Assembly (NCBI GenBank): GCA_965194655.1
Contig: OZ239148.1
Location: 1,116,001 to 1,180,000 of the forward strand
Length of the DNA stretch: 64,000 nucleotides
Reading direction: 5' to 3'
DNA from: Hahnella lacustris
GTDB taxonomy: Bacteria; Pseudomonadota; Gammaproteobacteria; Burkholderiales; Burkholderiaceae_A
Positions 1 to 7,683 of this stretch are shown piece by piece. Within the stretch, counting starts at the first letter, position 1. The number at the start of each line of letters is the position of its first letter. The position numbers and the translations under genes are program-made. The notes under the pieces are model-generated. The model searched no databases. It was given only the letters and a program-made list of their open reading frames with translations, and was not told the origin of the DNA.

Positions 1-111
1 GTTCGTGGGGGCCTCTTCACCACCGTGGTCGCAGAACACCAAGCCTCGCACTGGACGCCTCAGCCCAGGGTTCAGCTGCATGACTTCCCCATTCAACCTT
101 CGATTCGCTAG
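1..111 (+). other. Possible 3' end of an unrecognised upstream gene
   Basis: Frame 1 is open from the first base to a TAG at 109-111, giving a 36-residue tail that ends just before dapD. In related bacteria dapC often precedes dapD, but this tail does not look like the C-terminus of a DapC aminotransferase, so I do not assign it. It may be a real C-terminus cut by the window edge or simply a chance open frame. Confidence 0.2.
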
Positions 112-120
112 GACCTTTTC

Positions 121-951
121 ATGACCTCCATCGCCCAACTCCAGACCTTGATTGACGCAGCCTGGGAAGATCGAGCGCAGCTCAGCCCTAAACAACACCC
201 CGCTGAACTGAAGTCAGCGGTCGAAGAGATCATTGAGCAACTGGACGCCGGTACCCTTCGCGTGGCAAGCAAGGACTCCGGGCAGTGGGTCGTTCACCAG
301 TGGATCAAGAAGGCGGTTTTGCTGAGCTTCAGGCTCCGTGACAATGAGTCCATCGAGGCCGGCGACCTTCGGTTCTTCGACAAGGTGCCCACCAAGTTCG
401 CGCACATGTCCCCTGAGGCGATCGCGGCCAGCGGCGTTCGCGTGGTGCCGCCAGCCATGGCCCGTCGGGGCAGCTTTCTCGGCAGGAACGTGGTGCTCAT
501 GCCGTCTTACGTCAACATCGGTGCCTATGTAGACGAAGGCACCATGGTAGACACCTGGGCCACGGTCGGCTCATGTGCCCAGATTGGGAAGCATGTGCAC
601 CTCTCCGGGGGCGTCGGCATCGGTGGGGTTCTGGAGCCACTTCAGGCGAACCCCACCATCATTGAAGACAACTGCTTTATTGGGGCGCGCTCTGAAGTGG
701 TTGAGGGCGTCATCGTGGAAGAAAACTCTGTCCTTTCGATGGGCGTCTTCATCGGCCAATCGACTCGCATCTATGATCGAGCCAGTGGTGAGGTGTTCAT
801 GGGTCGGGTCCCCGCCGGCAGCGTTGTGGTGCCCGGTAGCCTCCCCTCACCCGACGGAAAATACAGCCTGAACTGCGCCGTCATTGTGAAGCGCGTCGAT
901 GCCCAGACTCGCGCCAAGACCAGTATCAACGACCTCCTTCGGGGGGACTAA
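121..951 (+). CDS. dapD: 2,3,4,5-tetrahydropyridine-2,6-dicarboxylate N-succinyltransferase
   Basis: DapD transfers succinyl from succinyl-CoA to tetrahydrodipicolinate in the cytoplasmic lysine/meso-diaminopimelate pathway. The protein has 276 residues, close to the usual length of about 274. A helical N-terminal domain (about 1-100) is followed by left-handed beta-helix hexapeptide repeats (about 105-230), with conserved stretches such as MPSYVNIGAYVDEGTMVDTW and GIGGVLEP. An AGGA Shine-Dalgarno element lies about seven bases before the ATG. The arsC-like gene and dapE follow at once, so dapD and dapE of the same succinylase branch are probably co-transcribed. Confidence 0.97.
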   Translation: MTSIAQLQTLIDAAWEDRAQLSPKQHPAELKSAVEEIIEQLDAGTLRVASKDSGQWVVHQWIKKAVLLSFRLRDNESIEAGDLRFFDKVPTKFAHMSPEAIAASGVRVVPPAMARRGSFLGRNVVLMPSYVNIGAYVDEGTMVDTWATVGSCAQIGKHVHLSGGVGIGGVLEPLQANPTIIEDNCFIGARSEVVEGVIVEENSVLSMGVFIGQSTRIYDRASGEVFMGRVPAGSVVVPGSLPSPDGKYSLNCAVIVKRVDAQTRAKTSINDLLRGD

Positions 952-954
952 ACA

Positions 955-1338
955 TTGGCGGAACCCACCGTCTACGGCATTTCTAGCTGCGATCAGGTCA
1001 GAGCTGCGCGCCGTTGGCTCAAACACCATGGCGTTCAATACGACTTCGTCGACCTCAAGCTGAACCCGCCTCATCTGGACAAGCTTCGCGAGTGGCTCAA
1101 CCGTATTCCTTACGACAGTCTGCTCAATCGAAGGGGGCTCACTTGGCGCGCATTGCCGGAGGATCGTCGAAGAGGTGTGGTAGACCAAGCCTCCGCCCTC
1201 GAACTGTTGGCAGAGAATCCTCTGCTGATCAAGCGCCCCGTGCTGGAATGGGAGCAAGAGCTCCTCGTCGGGTTTTCTGAATCCCTCTATGCGGGGCTTG
1301 GCCTCGACCGACACCATGACTCCACATCCATCTCCTAA
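955..1338 (+). CDS. ArsC/Spx-family protein (YffB-like)
   Basis: This 127-residue thioredoxin-fold protein belongs to the ArsC/Spx superfamily. It starts with the family pattern YGISSCDQVRAARRWL (single Cys about residue 11) and carries the later motif NRRGLTWR. It resembles E. coli YffB, whose gene also sits directly before dapE; YffB is a glutathione-linked oxidoreductase of unclear role and is not a proven arsenate reductase. The start is TTG, three bases after the dapD stop. The 3' end overlaps the likely dapE start, which suggests translational coupling. Confidence 0.85.
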   Translation: MAEPTVYGISSCDQVRAARRWLKHHGVQYDFVDLKLNPPHLDKLREWLNRIPYDSLLNRRGLTWRALPEDRRRGVVDQASALELLAENPLLIKRPVLEWEQELLVGFSESLYAGLGLDRHHDSTSIS

Positions 1339-2479
1339 CGGCACGCTCTCACTGGCGCAGGCCCTCCTTGCTCGCGCGTCAGTCACCCCGCATGACGAGG
1401 GATGCTGCACCCTCATTGCCGATCGTCTGAGACCGCTTGGATTCAATTGCGAGATTCTCCCCTTCGGTGAGGTGACCAATCTGTGGGCGCTCCGCGAAGG
1501 CGGCGAGCCCGGCCCCACCCTGGTGCTGGCTGGGCATACGGATGTGGTTCCAACAGGCCCTCTGGAGTCCTGGCAATCGCCCCCCTTTAAGCCGACCCTC
1601 ACCCCTGCAGGTGAGCTGGTCGCACGCGGCGCGGCTGACATGAAATCCTCGCTGGCCGCGTTCGTCACGGCCACTGAAGCCTTCATCGCCGAACGGCCCC
1701 ATTTTCGCGGACGACTCGCTTATCTCATCACCTCTGATGAAGAGGGTCCGGCGCTAGATGGAACCGTCCAAGTCTGTAGAGCGCTGGCCCATCGTGGCGA
1801 ACCTCTCACTTACTGCATCGTGGGTGAGCCCACCTCTGTGCGAACCCTCGGCGATATGGTCAAGAATGGGCGCCGTGGAACCCTCTCGGGCCGGCTCACC
1901 TTGTTCGGTAAGCAGGGGCATGTCGCCTACCCACACCTTGCGGACAATCCCATCCATCGCTTTGCGCCTGCGCTGACCGAACTTGCAGCCATGGTCTGGG
2001 ATGATGGCAGCCAGCATTTCCCTCCCACGACATGGCAGGTCTCGAACCTCCATTCAGGCACCGGTGCAACCAACGTCATTCCGGGCTCGCTGTCTGCAGC
2101 CTTTAACTTTCGATTTGGCAGCGTAAGCAGCCCCGAGAGTCTGAAGTCACGGCTGGAGGCGGTTCTCAGCCGTCACAACCTCTCCTATGAGATCGACTGG
2201 ACGCTGGGTGGCGAGCCCTATCTCACGCTCCCCGGAACGCTGTGCGATGCCATGAGAGCCTCTATTCAGGAGGTCACCGGCGTTGAGGCAGAGCTCTCCA
2301 CCACAGGAGGGACCTCCGATGGTCGTTTCATCGCCAAGCACTGCGAAGAGGTGATTGAGTTTGGGCCCATCAATGCCACCATTCACCAAGTGAATGAGCG
2401 CATTCGGGTGGCAGACCTCGAGCCCCTCAGCGCGGTCTACCTCGGGGCCATGCGTCGCCTCCTTCCCTCCATCACATGA
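1316..2479 (+). CDS. dapE: Succinyl-diaminopimelate desuccinylase
   Basis: DapE is a zinc-dependent M20-family amidohydrolase that releases succinate from N-succinyl-LL-diaminopimelate. Visible metal and catalytic motifs are AGHTDVVPTG (zinc His and catalytic Asp), the GRGAADMKSS-like bridging region (here ARGAADMKSS), the TSDEEGPA acid pair and a late EFGPINATIHQVNE histidine. I prefer the ATG at 1316 (387 residues) to an in-frame ATG at 1289, because the first nine residues of the longer form match nothing in the family and lie inside the preceding gene. The gene ends in a four-base overlap with prmB. Confidence 0.95.
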   Translation: MTPHPSPNGTLSLAQALLARASVTPHDEGCCTLIADRLRPLGFNCEILPFGEVTNLWALREGGEPGPTLVLAGHTDVVPTGPLESWQSPPFKPTLTPAGELVARGAADMKSSLAAFVTATEAFIAERPHFRGRLAYLITSDEEGPALDGTVQVCRALAHRGEPLTYCIVGEPTSVRTLGDMVKNGRRGTLSGRLTLFGKQGHVAYPHLADNPIHRFAPALTELAAMVWDDGSQHFPPTTWQVSNLHSGTGATNVIPGSLSAAFNFRFGSVSSPESLKSRLEAVLSRHNLSYEIDWTLGGEPYLTLPGTLCDAMRASIQEVTGVEAELSTTGGTSDGRFIAKHCEEVIEFGPINATIHQVNERIRVADLEPLSAVYLGAMRRLLPSIT

Positions 2480-3396
2480 AGGCGCTCGATGAAACCAGTT
2501 GGGATGGCACTGCGGCTGCCCTCGAGCTGTTCACGCTCTCGGACTGGATACGCGCCTGTGCGAGTGCGTTGGCAGCGTCTGGATCTGTTTTTGGTCAAGG
2601 GACCTCGAATGCCCTGGAGGAAGCCCGATGGCTTGTGTTGGGAAGCCTAAAGCTGCCGCTCGACCTCGACCACAGCTTCGATCAGGCTCGCCTGTTGCCC
2701 CACGAACGCCAGATGCTGGTGAGGCGTATCACCTCGCGGGTGGTGGATCGCCGCCCGACTGCCTACATTCTTGGGGAGGCTTGGCTCATGGGGCTTCGTT
2801 TTCGCTCCGATCCAAGAGCGATCATTCCGCGCTCCTATCTCGCAGAGCTCCTTCAGGATGAGATTTTTGGTCTTGATCATCCCCCCGCTCGCATCCTCGA
2901 TCTCTGCACCGGCTCTGGCTGTCTGGCCATTCAAGCCGGGCTTCTCTGGCCTGAAGCTCAGGTGGTCGCAAGCGATCTCAGTCCAGAGGCCCTCAGCCTC
3001 GCGAAGGAGAACGTCATCGACTATGGGCTCGAGGCTCAGATCGACCTCAGATGTTCAGACCTGTTTGACGGGTTTGAACCAGACGAGCGTTTCGACCTGA
3101 TCCTCTGTAACCCGCCTTACGTCCCGATGGCGAAAGTGAGAGCGCTTCCCCCCGAGTTTCTCGCTGAGCCGGAGTTGGCGCTCGGATCGGGCGAAGACGG
3201 CATGACCTTTATCCGTCGTCTGCTCTCTGAGTTGCCGCTCAGACTCGCTGAGGACGGAGTGTTGCTGTGTGAAGTCGGCTTTGAGCAGTCCACCTGCGAG
3301 ACGCTGTTTGAGCAGGAATTCCCCCACCTTCACCCCATTTGGCTTGAGGTGTCTCAAGCCCAAGGGGCAGTCTTCTCCCTCGGAGTTTCGCCATGA
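2476..3396 (+). CDS. prmB: 50S ribosomal protein L3 glutamine N5-methyltransferase
   Basis: PrmB methylates a glutamine of ribosomal protein L3 using S-adenosylmethionine. The 306-residue product has the SAM-binding motif ILDLCTGSGCLAI at about 140 and the catalytic CNPPYVP motif at about 212. The N-terminal half contains RRPTAYILGEAWLMG and an IIPRSYLAELL stretch, the PrmB rather than PrmC pattern (PrmC is shorter and acts on release factors). ATGA overlaps link it to dapE upstream and to the GST gene downstream. Confidence 0.92.
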   Translation: MKALDETSWDGTAAALELFTLSDWIRACASALAASGSVFGQGTSNALEEARWLVLGSLKLPLDLDHSFDQARLLPHERQMLVRRITSRVVDRRPTAYILGEAWLMGLRFRSDPRAIIPRSYLAELLQDEIFGLDHPPARILDLCTGSGCLAIQAGLLWPEAQVVASDLSPEALSLAKENVIDYGLEAQIDLRCSDLFDGFEPDERFDLILCNPPYVPMAKVRALPPEFLAEPELALGSGEDGMTFIRRLLSELPLRLAEDGVLLCEVGFEQSTCETLFEQEFPHLHPIWLEVSQAQGAVFSLGVSP

Positions 3397-4073
3397 TTCA
3401 CCTCTATACCTGGCCCACCCCCAATGGAAAGAAGGTTTCCATCCTGCTCGAAGAGCTGGGGCTTGCATACGAAGCCACACCCATCAACATCGGCAAGGGC
3501 GATCAGTTTGATCCCGACTTCCTCAAGATCAGCCCGAACAATAAAATCCCGGCCATCACAGACACCGAGGGGCCTGACGGCAAACCCATCGCTCTCTTCG
3601 AGTCTGGAGCCATCCTCATTTACCTCGCAGGCAAAGCGGAAAAACTTATCGGCCAAAGCGATCGCGATCGCTTCGATGTTCTCCAATGGCTGATGTTCCA
3701 GATGGGTGGCCTTGGCCCCATGCTGGGACAGGCACACCATTTTCGCCTCTATGCACCGGAGCCGGTTCCCTACGGCATTGAGCGCTACTCAAATGAAGCT
3801 CAACGCCTTTACGGGGTCCTCAACCGCCAGCTTGAAGCTCATGAGTATCTGGCAGCTGACCAATACACGATTGCGGATATTGCAGCCTGGCCGTGGGTCG
3901 CCTCTTACGCCAATCAAGGCATTGACCTTGCGAAGTTCCCTAGCGTGCAGCGCTGGTTCAACTCCATTGAGGCCAGGCCCGCAGTTCAGCGGGGTGTGGC
4001 CCTTTTTGCTGACCTGCGCAAGCCGCTCACCAACGCACCTGCGAAGAACCTGCTGTTTGGACTCAAGGGCTAG
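3393..4073 (+). CDS. Glutathione S-transferase, YfcG/Nu-class like
   Basis: This 226-residue cytoplasmic protein has an N-terminal thioredoxin-fold GST domain (about 1-85) and a C-terminal helical domain (about 90-210). It begins MIHLYTWPTPNGKKVS, the Nu-class pattern where a Thr/Asn pair rather than Tyr or Ser contacts glutathione. It also shows NNKIPAI, ESGAILIYLA and the IADIAAWPWV helix. Family members reduce disulfides such as glutathionyl or polysulfide species. Its 3' end overlaps the convergent DUF1178 gene by four bases. Confidence 0.9.
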   Translation: MIHLYTWPTPNGKKVSILLEELGLAYEATPINIGKGDQFDPDFLKISPNNKIPAITDTEGPDGKPIALFESGAILIYLAGKAEKLIGQSDRDRFDVLQWLMFQMGGLGPMLGQAHHFRLYAPEPVPYGIERYSNEAQRLYGVLNRQLEAHEYLAADQYTIADIAAWPWVASYANQGIDLAKFPSVQRWFNSIEARPAVQRGVALFADLRKPLTNAPAKNLLFGLKG

Positions 4074-4510
4074 TGTTCGCGACCCAAAACGCCAGCTGGA
4101 ATAGGAAGCGACAAAATCTCAATCCCCTCGTCCCTCAGCGCCTTTGCCTCCTGGACACTCGTGCGTCCCATGATGTTGCGCTCAGGGACTTCAGCGTAAT
4201 GAATACGCCTAGCCTCATCGGCAAAACCATCCCCCACGTCCTCGCATTGCTGTGCCAGCGCGCGGGCGGCGGCCAAGACCGCCCCCATCGCTTCCTGAAC
4301 CTGAGTGGCATCGGGCAAAGGTTTGGGTGCCTCCGCCCCCGAGAGGGCCAGACGTGCGGCTGTCGGCATTCTCGAGACCGCGTCCGTGTCGCAGATCGGG
4401 CAACGAACCAGTCCACGTGCAGATTGCTCATCAAGCGCCTCATGCGAGGCGAACCAGCCCTCGAACCGGTGTCCCAAGCTACATTGCAGGTTGAAAATCT
4501 TTCTAGCCAT
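4070..4510 (-). CDS. DUF1178 family zinc-ribbon-like protein
   Basis: This small protein (146 residues) of unknown function is widespread in alpha- and betaproteobacteria. It starts ARKIFNLQCSLGHRFEGW after Met and carries Cys-x3-His near residues 9-13 and a CPIC pair near 33-36, which together look like a zinc-binding ribbon. The rest is an Ala-rich helix (about 70-100) and a conserved tail with ERNIMGRTS. The frame extends upstream to 4843, but that stretch lies antisense within mnmH and has no family-like sequence, so the ATG at 4510 is taken. Confidence 0.85.
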   Translation of the reverse strand: MARKIFNLQCSLGHRFEGWFASHEALDEQSARGLVRCPICDTDAVSRMPTAARLALSGAEAPKPLPDATQVQEAMGAVLAAARALAQQCEDVGDGFADEARRIHYAEVPERNIMGRTSVQEAKALRDEGIEILSLPIPAGVLGREH

Positions 4511-4527
4511 TACTTTGTGAAGACTTG

Positions 4528-5577
4528 ATGAATCCCCGCATTGTAAGCGCACAAGAGGCCCTCGAACGGCTTGATGACTTCGACGACATCTTGGATGCCC
4601 GTTCACCCTCGGAGTTTGCCGAGGACCACCTACCTGGCGCACGGAGCATGCCGGTGCTCGATGACGAACAACGAGCCGCGGTGGGTACTCAATACAAGCA
4701 AGAGCCCTTTCTCGCCCGACGTATGGGGGCTGCACTGGTCGCCGAGAATATTGCTCGGCACCTGCAGGGCCCCCTGTCGGAGCAGGATCGGGACTGGCAG
4801 CCACTGGTTTACTGTTGGCGAGGTGGCCAACGCAGCAACTCACTCGCCACCATCCTCGCCCGTGTGGGCTGGAAGGTGGGTTTGCTGGAAGGCGGCTACA
4901 AAGCCTTCCGGGGGCGCCTGCTGGAGGTCCTACCGACCATGGTCGAGCGATTTGACTTCCGAGTGGTCTGTGGCGTCACGGGCTCTGGCAAAACGCGGTT
5001 TCTCGATGCGCTGAGTCGCGCGGGCCAACAGATCCTCGACCTCGAAGGTCTCGCCTGCCATCGCGGTTCACTCCTCGGTGCGATGCCGGATGCTCCCCAG
5101 CCCTCACAGAAGCACTTTGAAACTCGAATCTGGAATGTCCTGCGCAGACTCGATGCGGAAAGGCCAGTGTATGTGGAATCGGAGAGCAAGAAGGTGGGCA
5201 ATGTTCAGGTGCCGGATGTGCTCATGCAGCGCATTCGAACCAGCACCTGCGTCACGCTCGAGCTCGGACTCGAGCATCGAGTCGCCCTGCTATGCGAGGA
5301 ATATGCCCACTTTTTTCAGGCGCGGGATCCGCTTCGTGCCCAGCTACAGAAACTGGTGGCCTTGGTGGGTCATGAACAGGTGGCCAAATGGATTGAGCAG
5401 GTGGACAGCGGAGACTGGGCGCAACTGGTGGAGTCTTTGCTCGCTCTGCACTACGACCCGAGCTACTTACGATCCATTGACCGTAACTTCCCTCAGCGTG
5501 TGCATGGGCAGGTGATCCGGCTTGAAGGACACCTGCAGATGCACTACGACGCAGCAGCCTCGAGCTTGTCCTTGTAG
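4528..5577 (+). CDS. mnmH: tRNA 2-selenouridine synthase
   Basis: MnmH (SelU, YbbB) replaces sulfur by selenium, by way of a geranylated intermediate, at the wobble uridine of some tRNAs. The N-terminal rhodanese domain ends in YCWRGGQRS, with the catalytic Cys at residue 96. A P-loop GVTGSGKT follows at about 149-156 with a C-terminal nucleotide-binding region. The length is about 349 residues, normal for the family. A TTG lies directly before the chosen ATG and cannot be excluded. No selD, the selenophosphate source, is in this window. The 3' end overlaps the convergent foldase gene by 34 bases. Confidence 0.93.
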   Translation: MNPRIVSAQEALERLDDFDDILDARSPSEFAEDHLPGARSMPVLDDEQRAAVGTQYKQEPFLARRMGAALVAENIARHLQGPLSEQDRDWQPLVYCWRGGQRSNSLATILARVGWKVGLLEGGYKAFRGRLLEVLPTMVERFDFRVVCGVTGSGKTRFLDALSRAGQQILDLEGLACHRGSLLGAMPDAPQPSQKHFETRIWNVLRRLDAERPVYVESESKKVGNVQVPDVLMQRIRTSTCVTLELGLEHRVALLCEEYAHFFQARDPLRAQLQKLVALVGHEQVAKWIEQVDSGDWAQLVESLLALHYDPSYLRSIDRNFPQRVHGQVIRLEGHLQMHYDAAASSLSL

Positions 5578-6998
5578 CGACGGACCTTCAAACGTTCCTC
5601 CTGCGACCGCATCCAAAGCTTAAAGGCCAGCTCGGTCTCGGCCTGCTGAAGGAGATTGAAGGCCCCACCAAGGCGCTGCTTCACGGGTGCCGCGTCCACC
5701 GAGTCGACTTGCGACGCCTGTAACACCGCCACCAGACTGCCCGCCTGACCCAGGCTAATGACCACGGGCTGCCCGACGGTAAACGTCGGGGAGAGCAGCT
5801 TTTCGATGGCCAGCTGCCCAATGGAATCCTGCGGCAGCTTGAGAGACACGGCCGCCGCTGCAGCATCTGCGCGCCGAAGATCAAAGGGCAGCAGACCTCC
5901 ATCGCTCACCTTAAAGGCTTGAGCGGCTGCCGCTGCAAGCTCCGAGGCCTTCTGACGAACCCAATCCTCACGGACGGCAGCCTTGACCTGCTCAAAGCCC
6001 AGAGGCGCCGCTGGCCGATGAGCCAAAACACGGGCAGAGACGAGCCGCCCACTGGAGATCTCCACCGCGGGCGTGTTGCGCTTCTCCTGGATGGCCTCTC
6101 GATCAAAGAGGGCAGCCTGGACACGCGGGTGATTGACCACGGAGCCCTCTGCGCCTGACACCGGCTGCCCCTTTTGGACGCCTTTCACCTCGATGGGCTT
6201 CACTCCGAACTGCTGGACCACAGGATCCAGGCTGTCGCTCTGCTCATAGACCAGATTAGAAAACTGCTCTGCCTTCTCTGCTGAGGCATTCTCAAGCAAG
6301 ACGTAGGCGACATCGATGGACTCTGGGGTCTGGTAGCGTGCGAGCGTGGCTTGATAGTGAGCCTTCAGCTCGTCATCGGTCGCCGAGACCCGCTGGGCGA
6401 AATCGGAGGCAGAGAAGCGACGGATCGAGAACGAACGGCGCTCTGTTTCTGACTGACTGATCAGACGCGCAACGCTTCTAGGAGTGATCACGGTGTCAGA
6501 GACTGCGCGAGGAAGAAGCTCCGCACTCATGTCCATTCGAAGGTTCTGCTCGAAGCCTTGAGTAGTCAGGCCGTTTGCTCGAAGCACCTGATTGGCCTGC
6601 TCCAGACTAAACGCGCCGTCCTTCTGAAACTCAGGAACTTGGGCGATCACGGCCTTCAGCGCTGCATCGGAGACACCAATGCGGTGCTCAAGGGTGAGTT
6701 GGCGAAGCATAGACTCTGCGATGAGTCGATCCAGAGACGAGATACGGGAGGCAGGTGAGTCGAGCGCACTGAGCGGGACCTGTCCACCGAACTGAGCCGA
6801 GAGACGCTCAAGCTGTCTCTGGTGAAACGCATCGAACTCATTCTTTTCAATCTTGCGCCCGTTCACCTCGGCCAAGGCGGGTCCCGCCTGAGAAGGTGCG
6901 ACCAAGTCCCATGCCCCGACGATGACGAAGGAGGGCACGATGAGGATGAGGAGGACCAGCTGCAGCAGACGCCGGTTTTGACGGATGAATTCGAGCAT
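5544..6998 (-). CDS. ppiD: PpiD/SurA-N-type periplasmic foldase lacking the parvulin domain
   Basis: The 484-residue protein has the PpiD architecture at its N-terminus: a short cytoplasmic tail, one membrane anchor (about 11-30, LLQLVLLILIVPSFVIVG) and a SurA_N-like helical chaperone domain (about 40-200). PpiD proteins normally have about 620-650 residues with a central PPIC rotamase domain. Here the strand AYVLLENAS (about 231-239) runs almost directly into EQFSNLVYEQSDSL (about 244-257), which in the family follows the rotamase domain, so that domain seems cleanly absent. It probably works as a membrane-anchored chaperone without isomerase activity. Position next to hupB and lon is typical of betaproteobacterial ppiD. 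Confidence 0.85.
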   Translation of the reverse strand: MLEFIRQNRRLLQLVLLILIVPSFVIVGAWDLVAPSQAGPALAEVNGRKIEKNEFDAFHQRQLERLSAQFGGQVPLSALDSPASRISSLDRLIAESMLRQLTLEHRIGVSDAALKAVIAQVPEFQKDGAFSLEQANQVLRANGLTTQGFEQNLRMDMSAELLPRAVSDTVITPRSVARLISQSETERRSFSIRRFSASDFAQRVSATDDELKAHYQATLARYQTPESIDVAYVLLENASAEKAEQFSNLVYEQSDSLDPVVQQFGVKPIEVKGVQKGQPVSGAEGSVVNHPRVQAALFDREAIQEKRNTPAVEISSGRLVSARVLAHRPAAPLGFEQVKAAVREDWVRQKASELAAAAAQAFKVSDGGLLPFDLRRADAAAAAVSLKLPQDSIGQLAIEKLLSPTFTVGQPVVISLGQAGSLVAVLQASQVDSVDAAPVKQRLGGAFNLLQQAETELAFKLWMRSQEERLKVRRYKDKLEAAAS

Positions 6999-7010
6999 AG
7001 AGAGGAAAAG

Positions 7011-7087
7011 TGGCGGAGCGGACGGGACTCGAACCCGCGACCCCCGGCGTGACAGGCCGGTATTCTAACCGACTGAACTACCGCTCC
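7011..7087 (-). tRNA. tRNA-Asp (GTC)
   Basis: The minus strand folds as a standard 77-base tRNA with encoded CCA: acceptor GGAGCGG paired with CCGCTCC, D-loop with TTCAGTCGGTTAGAAT, anticodon loop CTGTCAC (anticodon GTC), T-arm GGGTTCGAGTCCC and G discriminator. It lies between ppiD and tRNA-Val on the same strand. Confidence 0.97.
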
Positions 7088-7142
7088 GCGCTGTAAAACT
7101 CGAATTGTAACCTAATGCACCTACTCGTTCGCGACGCTGCGG

Positions 7143-7218
7143 TGGTGGGTGCTGAGAGGCTCGAACTCCCGACCTACGCCTTGTAAGGGCGCCGCTCTAC
7201 CAACTGAGCTAAGCACCC
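7143..7218 (-). tRNA. tRNA-Val (TAC)
   Basis: The 76-base minus-strand cloverleaf has acceptor GGGTGCT paired with AGCACCC, A discriminator and encoded CCA. The D-arm reads TAGCTCAGTTGGTAGAGC and the anticodon loop CTTACAA gives anticodon TAC. It lies between tRNA-Asp and the hupB terminator, the order common in betaproteobacteria. Confidence 0.97.
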
Positions 7219-7249
7219 GAGCGCTACACGAAAGACCGCGAGTGTAAAT

Positions 7250-7278
7250 AAAAAAAGCGCGTTGAGCAAACGCGCTTT
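7250..7278 (-). terminator. Intrinsic terminator after hupB
   Basis: A ten-base-pair stem (AAAGCGCGTT against AACGCGCTTT) with a five- or six-base loop is followed on the minus strand by a T-rich run. It lies about 30 bases after the hupB stop and separates hupB from the two tRNA genes. Confidence 0.85.
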
Positions 7279-7307
7279 CTTCAAATGGACCTGAGATGAG
7301 CTGATGC

Positions 7308-7580
7308 TTAGTTCAGCGCGTCCTTCAGAGCCTTGCCTGGACGAAACTTAGGGAGCTTCGCAGCCTTGATCTTGATGGTTTCTCCGGTGCGTGGATTCCG
7401 TCCGGAGCGAGCCGCGCGCTTGGTCACCGCGAAAGTACCAAAGCCTACCAGCGTGACGGTGCCACCCTTCTTGAGCGTCGTGCGGACACCGCCGACCAAT
7501 GCATCCAATGCGCGGCCAGCCGCAGCCTTGGAGATATCAGCCTGCTTGGCAATGTGTTCGATGAGATCTGTCTTGTTCAC
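7308..7580 (-). CDS. hupB: DNA-binding protein HU-beta
   Basis: HU is a small dimeric nucleoid protein that bends DNA. The product has the standard 90 residues, starts MNKTDLIEHIAKQADISKAA, and contains the beta-arm signature GRNPRTGETIKIKAAKLPKFRPGKALKDA. It lies directly downstream of lon on the same strand with its own good promoter in the gap and an intrinsic terminator behind it, so it is probably a single-gene transcription unit. Confidence 0.97.
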   Translation of the reverse strand: MNKTDLIEHIAKQADISKAAAGRALDALVGGVRTTLKKGGTVTLVGFGTFAVTKRAARSGRNPRTGETIKIKAAKLPKFRPGKALKDALN

Positions 7581-7646
7581 TTCTTATTCCTTGTGAGAGA
7601 AAACGGGAAGGCGGTGCCGCGCGGAATGTGTCTCACGCGAAGATTC

Positions 7647-7675
7647 ATTAGACCTTCGGAAAGATGACAGGTCAA
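7647..7675 (-). promoter_or_regulatory. Sigma-70-type promoter of hupB
   Basis: On the minus strand TTGACC and TCTAAT are separated by exactly 17 bases, close to consensus -35 and -10 boxes. They sit in the gap between the lon stop and the hupB ATG, about 65 bases before the start codon. Confidence 0.75.
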
Positions 7676-7683
7676 GCAAAAGG

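Noticed and set aside
847..1686. 279-codon open frame antisense to dapD-arsC-dapE
   Set aside because: It crosses three certain genes and has no homology-like sequence.
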